DNA of 64,000 nt from Arion vulgaris (Eukaryota; Mollusca; Gastropoda; Stylommatophora; Arionidae), in the NCBI GenBank assembly GCA_020796225.1, contig CM036762.1, positions 15,009,786-15,073,785 of the forward strand, in the 5' to 3' direction; not shown here. Numbering within the stretch: the first letter of the stretch is position 1. Below are more model-generated notes on this DNA. The model saw nothing but the letters and a program-made list of their open reading frames with translations. It did no database searches and was not told where the DNA came from.

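Overview
The window looks like a stretch of a repeat-rich metazoan nuclear genome, most likely a lophotrochozoan and plausibly a gastropod mollusc. The sequence shows AT-rich DNA, short spliced exons with GT/AG borders, long introns, and very many tRNA-derived SINEs and decayed non-LTR retrotransposons. It also holds an intronless seven-transmembrane receptor of the divergent peptide/chemoreceptor-like kind common in molluscs. The species assignment is inference. No bacterial, plasmid or CRISPR feature was seen.

Three host genes are supported. (1) 1196-2248, minus strand: a complete intronless rhodopsin-like GPCR of 350 aa. (2) 9475-14552, plus strand: translation initiation factor eIF1A in five coding exons with conserved borders, but with a net two-base deficit at the start of exon 2 that breaks the frame. 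(3) 24633 to beyond 64000, minus strand: an SMCR8 orthologue (DENN-type partner of C9orf72), 5' partial. I traced 18 coding exons by splice phase and by similarity to vertebrate SMCR8 recalled from memory. eIF1A and SMCR8 converge tail to tail, with about 10 kb of repeats between them. Exons h to i of SMCR8 do not join in phase, so one small exon is probably missing there.

Most of the rest is mobile DNA. I distinguish seven recurrent SINE families, called SINE-A to SINE-G here for convenience, plus a few single tRNA-like heads. Several have intact 10-16 bp target-site duplications. LINE fragments include RT domains, RNase H pieces, HILQxCP zinc tails and GRPKTTW-type tails. DNA elements include two copies of a TA-flanked MITE, three TTAA-flanked piggyBac-like MITEs and a foldback family. 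Tandem arrays include a 34-bp minisatellite at 5256-6384 that grew inside a SINE-G copy. A 57-bp satellite at 35178-38248 inside an SMCR8 intron begins at the end of a SINE-D copy and is open in frames on both strands. A 30/31-bp minisatellite lies at 41521-42345.

I did not find a new multi-gene system. The most unusual content is the repeat biology: arrays seeded by SINEs, SINE families sharing a core and a GAA tail with a LINE, T-tailed SINEs, a 29-bp LINE insertion, and a set of TTAA-bounded MITEs. All family-level calls rest on reading by eye; no alignment or database search was run.
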